Assembly (NCBI GenBank): GCA_031374735.1
Contig: JANMGQ010000057.1
Coordinates: 18,202-82,201, forward strand
Origin: JABFRJ01 sp031374735
GTDB taxonomy: Bacteria; Pseudomonadota; Alphaproteobacteria; Rhizobiales; Hyphomicrobiaceae
Direction: 5' to 3'
Length of the DNA: 64,000 nucleotides
Shown here: positions 1-8,894 of the stretch, piece after piece
Numbering within the stretch: the first letter of the stretch is position 1
How the letters are laid out: the number at the start of each line of letters is the position of its first letter
Made by a program: the position numbers and the translations under genes
The notes under the pieces: generated by a model
What the model was told of the DNA's origin: nothing
The model's input: the letters and a program-made list of their open reading frames with translations, nothing else
Database searches by the model: none

Positions 1-228
1 CCATGGCCGGTACTCCGGTCTCGATTGGGCAGAGTATGCCTCATCATCCTTGGCATTGTGTTGAGAGACATGGTTACGCGCCGATCAGCATGCGTCCTGT
101 ATTGGGGCAAAGCGCCCCACAACGGCCAGCACTGGCCCTTGACCCACCGGGCAAAACCTCCGATGCACGCATGAAGTCCGCAGGACTTCACCTTACAGCG
201 AAGGCCTGACGGCAAACGTGGGCGAGCA

Positions 229-2520
229 ATGCCGACTGGTGGCAAAGAACCGCGAAGCGCGGCGACAGAGCCGGCCCTGCGCATCATCATGCGCCGGTTG
301 CGCGAGATCATGGCTGCCGAGGCCTCCGGCCAGCAGAAACTCGACAACATCGCGCGCACGATCTCCGGCATCATGGTGGCCGAGGTCTGTTCCATCTACC
401 TGAAGCGCCTCGATGGCTCGCTTGAGCTGTTCGCGACGGAGGGCCTCAATGCAGGGGCAGTGCACGTGACCTTCATGCGGCGCGGGGAGGGCCTTGTCGG
501 CCGCTGCGCCGAGGTCGGCGAGCCTGTGAACGAACCCGATGCCCAGTCGCATCCATCGTTTTCATATCGGCCAGAAACGGGCGAGGAGCCCTTTACGTCC
601 TTGCTGGCGGTCCCGATCAAGCGCCGCGGCGATGTGCTGGGCGTCCTAGTCACGCAGAACAAGACGCGACGCGAGTATTCGCCTGAGGACGTCGAAGTGC
701 TCGAGACCACGGCCATGGTGCTCGCTGAGCACTTCGTGTCGGGAGACGTGGCCGGCGTCAACACAGCGGCCGAATTCAGCCGCGCCGTCAGCCATGTGGT
801 CAAAGGCTCACCCATCGCGGACGGCATCGCACTCGGCCATGTCGTGATGCATGAAAGCCGCATGGTCGTCACGACGCTGCGCAGCGACGACACCGAGGCT
901 GAGACGAAGCGCCTTGAAGCGGCCGTCGACGAACTGCGCGCCACCCTCGATGAGTTGCTTGATCAAGGCGATCTCGCGGCCTCAGGCGAACACCGTGACG
1001 TCTTCGACGCTTATCGGATGTTTGCCCACGATCGCGGCTGGCTCCGGCGCATGAAGGAGGCGATCGCCAAGCAGGGCCTGACCGCTGAGGCCGCAGTCGA
1101 GCGCGTGCAGAATGATCAGCGCGCCAAGTTGCTCAGCCAGCCGGACCCGTATTTGCGCGACCGCATGAAGGATTTCGACGAGCTGTCGGATCGGCTGCTG
1201 CGGGTGCTGATGGGGCGCGCCGGAGTGCGTGGAAGCGCAGGGAACTTGCCTCCTGATACGGTCCTGGTGGCACGCACCATGGGCCCGGCGGACCTGCTCG
1301 ATTATGATCGCGCCCGGCTCAAAGGTCTCGTGATCGAGGATTCCTCGGGCTCGAGCCATGTTGCCATTGTCGCCAAGGCTCTCGGCATTGCGGCCATTGG
1401 TCAGGCGCGCGGCGTCGTCGAGCGCGTCGACCCCGGCAATCCCATCATCGTCGATGCGCTGACCGGTGAAGTCTACATCCGCCCGTCGAGCGAAGTGATC
1501 GCAGCCTACGCCGACAAGGCCCGCTTCCGCGCGCGCACGCAACGCAAATACCGGGCGATGAAGGACATCGTGCCCGTCACACGCGACGGGCAGCGCGTGC
1601 ACCTGCACATCAACGCGGGCCTGCTGGTGGACATGCCGCAACTGGCGGCGTCAGGCGCCGATGGTGTCGGATTGTTCCGCACCGAGCTGCAGTTCATGGT
1701 CAGCCGTGCCATGCCGCGCATCGACCGGCAGACGCAAATGTATCGTGACGTGCTGCGCGAGGCAAAGGGCAAGCCCGTGACCTTCCGCACGCTCGACATC
1801 GGCGGCGACAAGGCGCTCCCCTATTTGCGTCAGCCCGTCGAAGAGAACCCAGCCCTTGGCTGGCGCGCCATCCGTATGTCGCTCGACCGCACGGGCCTTT
1901 TGCGCACGCAGGTGCGCGCGCTGTTGCGGGCCGGGGCCGGCCAACATCTGCGCTTCATGCTGCCGATGGTGGCTGCGACAGGCGAGATCGACGCCGCGCG
2001 TGGCCACATCGAGCGCGAGTGGGACGTTGTGCGCCGCCGCGGACAAGAGCTGCCGCTGTCGCTCGCTGTCGGTGTCATGATCGAGGTGCCATCCCTGCTG
2101 TTCGATCTCGACGCCGTGTTCAAGCGTGTCGACTTTGCCTCGGTTGGCTCCAACGACCTGACGCAATATCTGTTTGCCGCCGATCGCAACAACCCAAAGG
2201 TCTCGACCCGCTACGATCCGCTGTCCGTGTCGGCGCTGCGCGCGCTCGGCTCGATTGCGGACGCGGCGCGCCGCCACGACAAATCCTTGACGTTGTGTGG
2301 CGAGATGGCCAGCAAGCCGCTCGAGGCCTTGGCGCTGATCGCGCTCGGCTATCGCTCGCTCTCCATGGCGCCCTCGGCCATCGGGCCGGTCAAGGCTATG
2401 CTGTTGATGCTTGACGCCGCGCAAGCCAAATCCCGCATCGACGCGCTGATCGAGACCGACAGCCCAAACCCGCGCGAGGAGCTGCACCGCTTCGCTCTCG
2501 AGGCCGGCTTGGAAGTCTGA
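229..2520 (+). CDS. ptsP: Phosphoenolpyruvate--protein phosphotransferase, nitrogen PTS (EI-Ntr)
   Basis: EI-Ntr takes phosphate from PEP and passes it to NPr, starting the nitrogen-related PTS regulatory cascade in the cytoplasm. The 763-residue protein has the family layout: an N-terminal GAF domain (about residues 15-170), then the EI phosphohistidine domain with SGSSHVAIVAK (His377 is the predicted phosphorylated residue), then the PEP-binding TIM barrel with MIEVPS, GSNDLTQY and the TLCGEMAS active-site loop (Cys690). Length matches the usual 750-760. The ATG at 229 gives a normal N-terminus; a 7-bp hairpin (GAAGTCC/GGACTTC) lies in the leader near 175-190. In many rhizobia ptsP is followed by prfA and prmC. 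Here a palindromic repeat cluster and an opposing monooxygenase gene follow instead. Confidence 0.95.
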   Translation: MPTGGKEPRSAATEPALRIIMRRLREIMAAEASGQQKLDNIARTISGIMVAEVCSIYLKRLDGSLELFATEGLNAGAVHVTFMRRGEGLVGRCAEVGEPVNEPDAQSHPSFSYRPETGEEPFTSLLAVPIKRRGDVLGVLVTQNKTRREYSPEDVEVLETTAMVLAEHFVSGDVAGVNTAAEFSRAVSHVVKGSPIADGIALGHVVMHESRMVVTTLRSDDTEAETKRLEAAVDELRATLDELLDQGDLAASGEHRDVFDAYRMFAHDRGWLRRMKEAIAKQGLTAEAAVERVQNDQRAKLLSQPDPYLRDRMKDFDELSDRLLRVLMGRAGVRGSAGNLPPDTVLVARTMGPADLLDYDRARLKGLVIEDSSGSSHVAIVAKALGIAAIGQARGVVERVDPGNPIIVDALTGEVYIRPSSEVIAAYADKARFRARTQRKYRAMKDIVPVTRDGQRVHLHINAGLLVDMPQLAASGADGVGLFRTELQFMVSRAMPRIDRQTQMYRDVLREAKGKPVTFRTLDIGGDKALPYLRQPVEENPALGWRAIRMSLDRTGLLRTQVRALLRAGAGQHLRFMLPMVAATGEIDAARGHIEREWDVVRRRGQELPLSLAVGVMIEVPSLLFDLDAVFKRVDFASVGSNDLTQYLFAADRNNPKVSTRYDPLSVSALRALGSIADAARRHDKSLTLCGEMASKPLEALALIALGYRSLSMAPSAIGPVKAMLLMLDAAQAKSRIDALIETDSPNPREELHRFALEAGLEV

Positions 2521-2980
2521 TACCAGCGGCGAAAATTTCTGACTGAAGACTTGTCCCACCCACTGTCATGGCCGGGACAAGCCGGACAAGCCCGGCCACC
2601 CATCGCGCAACAACCGCGGCGGCGTTTAGGGTGGTGATACCGGCGAGCAAAATTTCTGACTGACGACCTCCCCTCCCACTGTCATGGCCGGGCTTGTCCC
2701 GGCCACCCATCGCGAAACGAGCGCGAAGGTCACTCGGGTGCGGAGCCATTTCAACATGATGGCGACCAGCTCCGTGCGTTGCAGAATGGGTGGCCGGCAC
2801 AAGGCCGGCCATGACAGTTGAGGGGAGGCGCATCCGTCAATAATTTTGGCCGCTGGTATGAGACGTCTCAACATGCTGACACCAGCCGCGTGCGCTGCGC
2901 GATGGGTGGCCGGCACGAATGGCCGGCCATGACAGTGTGGGGAGGCGCATCCGTCAAAAATTCTGGCCGCTGGTGTGAGC
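2519..2980. repeat. Cluster of four dispersed palindromic repeat units
   Basis: This 470-base gap holds no gene. It contains two direct units and two inverted units of one composite repeat. Each unit has a conserved box of about 27 bases, consensus near TACCAGCGGCSAAAATTTCTGAC: forward at 2519-2546 and 2636-2662, reverse-complement at 2836-2862 and 2953-2979. Beside each box lies a block resembling CACTGTCATGGCCGG...CCGGCCACCCATCGCG, able to form a GC-rich hairpin. The first box begins within the ptsP stop codon. Such REP-like elements are common in Bradyrhizobium-type genomes. Placed convergently between ptsP and the monooxygenase gene, they could end transcription from both sides. Confidence 0.85.
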
Positions 2981-2993
2981 CGGCAAAACGACC

Positions 2994-4640
2994 TCACCCG
3001 GTCAACGTGAAGCCGCGGTAGCTATCGGCCGCGATCTCGGCGCACAGTTTGCGATAGCGGGCCATGCCGCCGGCATACGGCATGAACATGCGCGGCTTGC
3101 CCGGGATGTTGGCGCCGAGATACCAGCTGTGCGGCGTGTGGGGCAGCAAGGTCGCCTGTGCCGCCTCGTTGACCGACTGCACCCACTCCTCCACGGCCTC
3201 GGGCTTCGGCTCCATACGCGCCGATCCGGTTTTGCGCAGATGCGCTATCGCGTCGGCGATCCACTCGGCGTGCTGTTCGACGGCGACCGGCATGTTGGTC
3301 AGCACGGACGGACTGCCCGGGCCGGTGATCGTGAACAGGTTTGGAAACCCGTGCATCTGGATGCCGAGATAACTCTTTGGTCCGGATTTCCAGATATCGC
3401 CCAACGGCAAACCGTTGCGGCCCTTGATGTTCAGCTTCAGCAGCGGCCCGGTCATGGCGTCATAGCCGGTGGCGAACACGATGATATCGAGCGGATGCTC
3501 GCCGGTCTTGGTCTTGATGCCAGATGGCGTAATGGCCTCGATGGGGTCTGAGCGCAGGCAGACGAGCGAGACGTTGTCGCGGTTGTAGGTCTCGAAATAG
3601 TCCGTATCGATCGGCGGTCGCTTGGTGGAATAGCCGTGGTCGATGTCGGCGAGCTTGTCGGCCGTTGCCGGATCCTTCACGATTGAGCGGATCTTGGCCT
3701 TGATGAAGTCCGACGCCGTCTCGTTTGCGGCACGGTCGATCACCACATCGCGGAATGTACCGCGGAAGTGCAGACCGCCGAATTCCCAGGCCTTTTCGTA
3801 CATGGCCTGGCGCTGTTCCGGCGTGAACTCGTGGGCCGATCGCTCCGAAATCGGATAGTCGTGACCGCCTGGCGACGCGTGCATCTTCTGCCTCAAGGCG
3901 GCATAGTTGGCGCGCATTTTCTCTTTAAATGCCTCCGGCAGCGGCGCGTTGCGGGCGGGCACGGAATAGTTGGCGGTGCGCTGAAAAACGGTCAGTTGCT
4001 TGGCCGTCTCGGCGATCACAGGCGCACACTGAATGCCCGTCGAGCCCGTTCCGATCATGCCAACGCGCTTGCCGCGGAAATCCACGCCCTCATGCGGCCA
4101 GCTGCCCGTGTGTTCCCAGCGCCCCTTGAACGTCTCGAGGCCTGGGATAGCTGGGACGTTCGCGGTCGATAAACAGCCGACGGCGGTGATCAGATAGCGT
4201 GCCACATAGATTTCGCCTGTGTCCGTTTTCACGGTCCAGGTGTTGGCGCTGTCGTCGTAGGTGGCATCCACGACGCGCGACGAGAACTCAAAACTGCGCT
4301 TCAGATCGAGTGTGTCGGCGACGAAGTTGATGTAGCGGCGGATCTCATCATGGCCCGGATAGCGCTCGCTCCAGGTCCACTGCTTGTAAATCTCTTCGGA
4401 GAACATGTAGCAGTAGTTATGGCTCTCGCTGTCACAACGCGCGCCCGGATAGCGGTTCCAATACCAAGTGCCACCGACGCCATCGCCTGCCTCGATGCCC
4501 TGGACGTCAAGGCCAAGTCGATCGCGGAGCAGATGGACCTGATACAACCCGGCAAACCCGGCGCCGATCACAAGGGCGTCGCGCACTTTGCCTTGCGGCT
4601 GAGATTTGATTTGCGGCTGGGGCACGTCGGTCTCCGGCAA
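2994..4640 (-). CDS. Baeyer-Villiger-type flavin monooxygenase
   Basis: Predicted class B flavoprotein monooxygenase that uses NADPH and O2 to insert oxygen next to a ketone. The 548-residue protein has an FAD-binding GAGFAG at residues 26-31, the BVMO fingerprint FKGRWEHTGSWP at 171-182 (FxGxxxHxxxWP pattern), and a second Rossmann motif GTGSTG at 197-202 for NADPH. Length and the GGTWYWNRYPGARCD segment fit the cyclohexanone/phenylacetone monooxygenase group. No signal peptide is visible, so it is cytoplasmic. It stands alone, with no adjacent alcohol dehydrogenase, esterase or regulator, so the substrate cannot be inferred. Confidence 0.9.
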   Translation of the reverse strand: MPETDVPQPQIKSQPQGKVRDALVIGAGFAGLYQVHLLRDRLGLDVQGIEAGDGVGGTWYWNRYPGARCDSESHNYCYMFSEEIYKQWTWSERYPGHDEIRRYINFVADTLDLKRSFEFSSRVVDATYDDSANTWTVKTDTGEIYVARYLITAVGCLSTANVPAIPGLETFKGRWEHTGSWPHEGVDFRGKRVGMIGTGSTGIQCAPVIAETAKQLTVFQRTANYSVPARNAPLPEAFKEKMRANYAALRQKMHASPGGHDYPISERSAHEFTPEQRQAMYEKAWEFGGLHFRGTFRDVVIDRAANETASDFIKAKIRSIVKDPATADKLADIDHGYSTKRPPIDTDYFETYNRDNVSLVCLRSDPIEAITPSGIKTKTGEHPLDIIVFATGYDAMTGPLLKLNIKGRNGLPLGDIWKSGPKSYLGIQMHGFPNLFTITGPGSPSVLTNMPVAVEQHAEWIADAIAHLRKTGSARMEPKPEAVEEWVQSVNEAAQATLLPHTPHSWYLGANIPGKPRMFMPYAGGMARYRKLCAEIAADSYRGFTLTG

Positions 4641-4922
4641 TCGAATGCAGTGAGCGCCCTATTCACAGCTCCTGCTGCGACACGACGCGGCAGCTGACGA
4701 GGTCGTCGAACGCGTCTGCATCGTAAGGGGCTGCGCCGGAGATGAACAAGGGGCTCGCCACCCGCCCCTTGCATAGGAACATTGTTCTGAGACCATTGAC
4801 AGACTCGAACGCTCGACGTCGTCCGTACTGGAAGCGGTGAAAAGCCTCGTGAGTGACGGCGGATCTTATGGCTCCACTTGGAACCACAAGATCCGCCTCG
4901 CACTCGCATCAGCGGAACCCGA

Positions 4923-6299
4923 TTACTCCGGCTTCTGGTCGCCGTCGGTGGCTTTGGCCTCAGGCTTTGGCTTGCGAGTTGAGCGTTTCAGGAACGACGG
5001 TTGATCGTGCTCCTGGAAGGCCGTACCGGCCGCTGGAGCAGCAGGAGCCGCGCGCTTGCGCGGCGCAGCGCGCGCCGGACGCGCTTCGGCTGCGGGAGCC
5101 GATGGGATCGGATCCGCGGAACGAACCACGACATGCTCGGGTGCGGGCGCCGCAGCCGTCACGCGCTCCGGTGCGATCCACTCCGGTGCCGGCTGCTCGG
5201 CTGGCGGTGCCGGTTGCCGGCGTTCAGGCACGTGCCGCTCATGGGGCGGTTGGCCGTTGGCGACAGCCTCCGGTCGCTCCTGGCGATCGGGACGATCCGC
5301 GCCTCGGTCGAAGCGATCGCCGCGGTCACCACGATCAAAGCCCTGCTGGCGGAAGCCGCGATCATTGCGGTCGTTACGATCATTACGCTCGGGGCGGTCA
5401 GTACGCTCGGGGCGGTCGTTACGCTCGGGGCGGTCTGGGCGGTCGGCACGAGCCTCCCCCTCGGGACGCGGGTCTTGCGGGCGCGCGTCTTGCTGACGCG
5501 GCTCGAACGGCGGGCGCTGTTGCCCACCTGCTTCGTTGAAGCGGTCACGTCCTTGGTTGCGGTCGCCCTGATAACGGTCGCCGCCTTGTGGACGATTGTT
5601 GCGATCAAAGCGGTCGCGACGGAACTGGCGGTCCTGGCGGTTGTCGCCGGGCTGGCCCTCAAAGTTGCGGTCGCGATTGTCGCGGCTCTGCGGACGCTCG
5701 CCGTCGAAACGATTGAACGGGCGATCTCCGCGGTCACCGCGATCCCCCCGGTCGTTGAACGGACGGTCGGCACGGTCGCCGCGATCAAAGCGATCCTGGC
5801 GCTCGGGACGATCGCCGCGCGGCTCCATCGGGCGGTCAGATGACCCAGGCTGCTCGCCCCCCATTGCGGGCTGCGGGCTGTTGTTGTCATCGTTAGCGGT
5901 CGTGTCAGGTTGGCCGTCATCGACGTCATCGCCGGGATCGTTTGGATCAAACCCGGGCTGGCGGAAGCGCTGCGGCTGCTGGGTCGGTCCACCGGCCTCC
6001 TGCTGCTCGCGATAGGCCATGATGATGCGGTTATAGTGCTCGGCGTGTTGCAGATAGTTCTCCGCCAGCACGGGATCGCCGGCCGAGGTAGCATCGCGGG
6101 CGAGCGACATGTATTTTTCGGCTATGTGCATGGGGGTGCCACGCACCTTTACGTCGGGTCCATTCGACTCGTAGCTGCGCGTGAGCGGGTTTTGGCCCTT
6201 GCGCTGACCACCGCCATGATTGCTATGGCCACCGCTGCCCCCACCGTTTTGATGGCGGCCGCGATTGTTGCGCCGGTTGTGCTGCTGTCCTGGCCTCAC
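4923..6299 (-). CDS. DUF4167 domain-containing Arg/Asp/Gly-rich protein
   Basis: The N-terminus (about residues 1-115) matches the DUF4167 domain of Rhizobiales: a basic Gln/Asn/Arg/Gly-rich start, then a short helical segment with HIAEKYMSLARDA and LQHAEHYNRI. The remaining 340 residues are low complexity, dominated by RGDRxDR, DRPERND and Gln-rich repeats, and end in a basic Ala/Arg/Lys-rich tail. No catalytic motif is visible. RGG/RGD-like disorder suggests nucleic-acid binding or condensate behaviour, which is inference. In related genomes it sits just downstream of prmC, as here (same strand, 422-bp gap). The reverse strand of the repeats yields long spurious reading frames, which are not genes. 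Confidence 0.85.
   Translation of the reverse strand: MRPGQQHNRRNNRGRHQNGGGSGGHSNHGGGQRKGQNPLTRSYESNGPDVKVRGTPMHIAEKYMSLARDATSAGDPVLAENYLQHAEHYNRIIMAYREQQEAGGPTQQPQRFRQPGFDPNDPGDDVDDGQPDTTANDDNNSPQPAMGGEQPGSSDRPMEPRGDRPERQDRFDRGDRADRPFNDRGDRGDRGDRPFNRFDGERPQSRDNRDRNFEGQPGDNRQDRQFRRDRFDRNNRPQGGDRYQGDRNQGRDRFNEAGGQQRPPFEPRQQDARPQDPRPEGEARADRPDRPERNDRPERTDRPERNDRNDRNDRGFRQQGFDRGDRGDRFDRGADRPDRQERPEAVANGQPPHERHVPERRQPAPPAEQPAPEWIAPERVTAAAPAPEHVVVRSADPIPSAPAAEARPARAAPRKRAAPAAPAAGTAFQEHDQPSFLKRSTRKPKPEAKATDGDQKPE
5384..5437. repeat. Three tandem 18-bp units inside the DUF4167 gene
   Basis: Three near-identical 18-base units beginning TACGCTCGGGGCGGTC lie at 5384-5401, 5402-5419 and 5420-5437. On the coding strand they encode repeated DRPERN/T hexapeptides. 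Slippage here would change protein length by six residues without a frameshift. Confidence 0.85.
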
Positions 6300-6721
6300 G
6301 GGTGACGATGCTCCTCAACTGCTTCAAGCATGAAAACGGACCCGCTGTTGCTGCGGTCGGGAGGTCCCTAAGCCGACCGGAGATATTGAGACTTGAGTTG
6401 GCCGCGTGGCAAACGGCCAAGCGCTGCAGTGTGCTGCCTCGACTGGTAGCAGGTGGTTCGAGATCTCTCGGTTCGTCGGTGCGTCCCACACACTCAGCTA
6501 TGATCTGACGGTCAATCCTGGTGTCGTCGATCGATGTACTTCAGTCGGGTCCCGAAAGGCGCAGCCACCGCTGCCTCAACTCACCGGGACATTCAGGGTT
6601 CGGTGGTGGAGAGCGATCTGCCCAGGAGCACGAAGTACCACCAACGTGGCGCCTGCAAGCTCATTTCACACCAACATGCCAAAGATGATAGCTCAATAGG
6701 GCCCCGTCTGCCAAGCGATAT
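6300..6721. other. Gene-free stretch between prmC and the DUF4167 gene
   Basis: I see no convincing gene, RNA or repeat here. Only short frames without family resemblance occur. The DUF4167 promoter, read on the minus strand, probably lies in the part next to 6300. Confidence 0.6.
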
Positions 6722-7684
6722 CTATCGGCGATCACTAGACAGAATGAACGAGCGTGGAGAAACGGCCACACAGCGTTGCACACCTGCAAGGTCATTGAAC
6801 AGGCGCACATCGACATCGCGAGGGCCAAACGCGGTACGCAAAAGGGCCGCGACTGCGTCGGCTTGCCCTGCGCCCACTTCGAAAAGTGCCCAACCCTCGG
6901 AAAGATAATCCGGAATATCTCTGGCGAGCCGCCGGTACACATCCAAGCCGTCACGCCCACCATCAAGCGCCAGGCAAGGGTCGAAGTGCCGCACGTCAGG
7001 ATCAAGCGTGGCGATGTCATCGCTCGGAATATACGGCGGATTAGACACGATGAGATTGAAGGTCGATCCCGAGACGGGCTCGAAGTCTGCGCCGTGACGC
7101 CAACTGATGTCGTGCAGCGCCCCGCGCGGCGGTAATGGCCCCGCTCTTCGGCCAGCACCTGGGTAGCCCAAGCGCTGCCTCAGTCGTTGCCCATTTTCAG
7201 CGGCCACGTCGAGCGCGTCAGCCGAGATATCCGTGCCGCATCCCCATGCCCCCGGCAATTCACACAGCAGCGTCAACAGCAAACAGCCCGTGCCGGTGCC
7301 GATATCGAGGATCGTGATGGTCTCGGGCGCCATGCCAGCTTCACGCACAAGCGAGAGCGCTGCATTAATCAGCGTCTCACTGTCTGGTCGCGGGTCGAGC
7401 GTCGCGGGGGCGACGCGAAAGGGCCGGCCATAGAACCAGCGTTCCCCAATGATGCGGGATACGGGCTCGTGGGCCAGTCGACGGGCGGTCATGCCAGCAA
7501 TCGTGGCTGACAGACCCGCGGGAATGAGGGCCTCGCGCTCCGTTAGCAGGTGCACCTGCTCAACCCCGAGCGCGTGGGCGAGCAACAGGCGCGCATCAAG
7601 GTCCGGCGACTCAAGCCCGGCTGCGGCGAACGTGGCCGACATCCGCTGCAGAGCCGCGCCGCGCGTTTGCGCCCCCCCCGTCAC
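6722..7684 (-). CDS. prmC: Peptide chain release factor N5-glutamine methyltransferase
   Basis: PrmC methylates the glutamine of the GGQ motif in RF1 and RF2 using SAM. The 320-residue protein has the N-terminal helical release-factor-binding domain, the SAM-binding motif DIGTGTG at 127-133 and the catalytic NPPY at 215-218 (SNPPYIPSDDIATLDPDV). Length is slightly above the usual 280-300, mainly through an insert near residues 168-205. Its start overlaps the prfA stop by 4 bp (ATGA), so enzyme and substrate are translationally coupled. Confidence 0.95.
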   Translation of the reverse strand: MTGGAQTRGAALQRMSATFAAAGLESPDLDARLLLAHALGVEQVHLLTEREALIPAGLSATIAGMTARRLAHEPVSRIIGERWFYGRPFRVAPATLDPRPDSETLINAALSLVREAGMAPETITILDIGTGTGCLLLTLLCELPGAWGCGTDISADALDVAAENGQRLRQRLGYPGAGRRAGPLPPRGALHDISWRHGADFEPVSGSTFNLIVSNPPYIPSDDIATLDPDVRHFDPCLALDGGRDGLDVYRRLARDIPDYLSEGWALFEVGAGQADAVAALLRTAFGPRDVDVRLFNDLAGVQRCVAVSPRSFILSSDRR

Positions 7685-8754
7685 CGGCTCTGCTCCATAT
7701 CGGCCATCAGCGACGCCTGATGATCCGTAATCAGCGCTTCAACCAGCTCGTCCATGTCGCCTTCGAGCACGGCCTCAAGCTTGTGAAGTGTCAGGTTGAT
7801 GCGATGATCACTGACACGCCCCTGTGCAAAGTTGTAGGTGCGGATGCGCTGGGAGCGGTCACCCGAGCCGACTTGGCCTTTGCGCGAGGCCGCCCTTTCA
7901 TCAGCCAGCCGCGTCCGTTCGAGATCATACAGCCTGGAGCGCAGGATATTCATGGCCTTGCGCCGATTCTGATGCTGCGACTTGTCGGCTGAAACAACAA
8001 TGAGCCCGGTCGGCAGGTGCGTGATGCGCACAGCCGAATCGGTCTTGTTGACGTGCTGGCCGCCGGCGCCGCCGGCCCGCATCGTGTCGATGCGTATGTC
8101 CTCGTCGCGGATGACCACGTCGACGTCCTCGGCCTCGGGCATCACCGCGACGGTCGCCGCTGACGTGTGGATGCGCCCACTCGTTTCAGTCGCCGGCACG
8201 CGCTGAACGCGGTGCACGCCCGACTCAAACTTCAGTCGCGCGAACACGCCCTTGCCGGACACCGACGCGATCACCTCTTTATAGCCGCCAAGCGCGCTAT
8301 CACTCTCTGAGACGATCTCGACCTTCCAACCGCGCCGCTCGGCATAGCGCGCATACATGCGAAACAGGTCGGCGGCGAACAAAGCGGCTTCGTCGCCGCC
8401 CGTCCCAGCGCGCACTTCGAGAATGGCGCTCTTTTCGTCGGCAGCATCTTTCGGCAACAAGGCAATGCGCAGTTTCTCCTGCGCTTGCGTGATGCGCGCC
8501 TCAAGCCCCGACATCTCCGCCTGCGCCATGGCCGCGAGTTCGGCGTCGTTGCCGCGTGCGATGTCGCGCGTGTCGGCCAGTTCTGCTTCTGCTGCGCGCA
8601 AAGCGTTGATCGTTGCGACCACCGGCGACAGCTCCGCAAACTCCTTCGACAGCGCGACGAACTTCTGCTGCTCGGGCCCAGCGTTCAGCTCGGCCTGGAT
8701 GATCTCCAGCCGGCCCACGAGCCGGTCAAGCTTGTCTTTCAGGATCGGGGTCAT
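7681..8754 (-). CDS. prfA: Peptide chain release factor 1
   Basis: RF1 recognises UAA and UAG and triggers peptidyl-tRNA hydrolysis. From the ATG at 8754 the protein is 357 residues. It carries the RF1-specific codon-reading tripeptide PAT at 187-189 and the catalytic GGQ (GAGGQHVNKTD) at 231-233, almost exactly where E. coli RF1 has them. A TTG nine codons upstream (8781) would extend it with an atypical leader, so the ATG was preferred. It is the first gene of prfA-prmC. Confidence 0.96.
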   Translation of the reverse strand: MTPILKDKLDRLVGRLEIIQAELNAGPEQQKFVALSKEFAELSPVVATINALRAAEAELADTRDIARGNDAELAAMAQAEMSGLEARITQAQEKLRIALLPKDAADEKSAILEVRAGTGGDEAALFAADLFRMYARYAERRGWKVEIVSESDSALGGYKEVIASVSGKGVFARLKFESGVHRVQRVPATETSGRIHTSAATVAVMPEAEDVDVVIRDEDIRIDTMRAGGAGGQHVNKTDSAVRITHLPTGLIVVSADKSQHQNRRKAMNILRSRLYDLERTRLADERAASRKGQVGSGDRSQRIRTYNFAQGRVSDHRINLTLHKLEAVLEGDMDELVEALITDHQASLMADMEQSR

Positions 8755-8856
8755 GACCTCAGGGCGCAGTGTTGGGCGCAACGTTTAAAGAGCCTCAAGC
8801 CCTATCGGCATGAGCTGAATGTGTCCACTGGACGTTCCGTGTGGCTGAGCGCATTT

Positions 8857-8885
8857 CCCTCTCCCGGTGAAGAACGGGGAGAGGG
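8857..8885 (-). terminator. Hairpin after the amidase gene
   Basis: CCCTCTCCCG pairs with CGGGGAGAGGG around a short loop, beginning about 10 bases past the amidase stop codon. It lacks a T-tract. The sequence resembles the CTCTCCC/GGGAGAGG dispersed repeat also seen near 31.6-31.7 kb, so it may be a repeat acting as a transcript end. Confidence 0.5.
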
Positions 8886-8894
8886 TGCAGCCTG

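Noticed and set aside
3..209. 68-codon plus-strand frame before ptsP
   Set aside because: No homology recognised, and it does not look like the end of lysC, which often precedes ptsP.
2519..2980. CRISPR array
   Set aside because: Repeats are palindromic, in both orientations and unevenly spaced, with no unique spacers and no cas genes nearby.
4663..4887. Possible 74-codon minus-strand gene before the monooxygenase
   Set aside because: No ribosome site or family resemblance; probably leader DNA.
5001..5843. Plus-strand hydrophobic 280-codon frame opposite DUF4167
   Set aside because: Apparent membrane segments arise from reading the Arg/Asp repeat codons backwards; not a gene.
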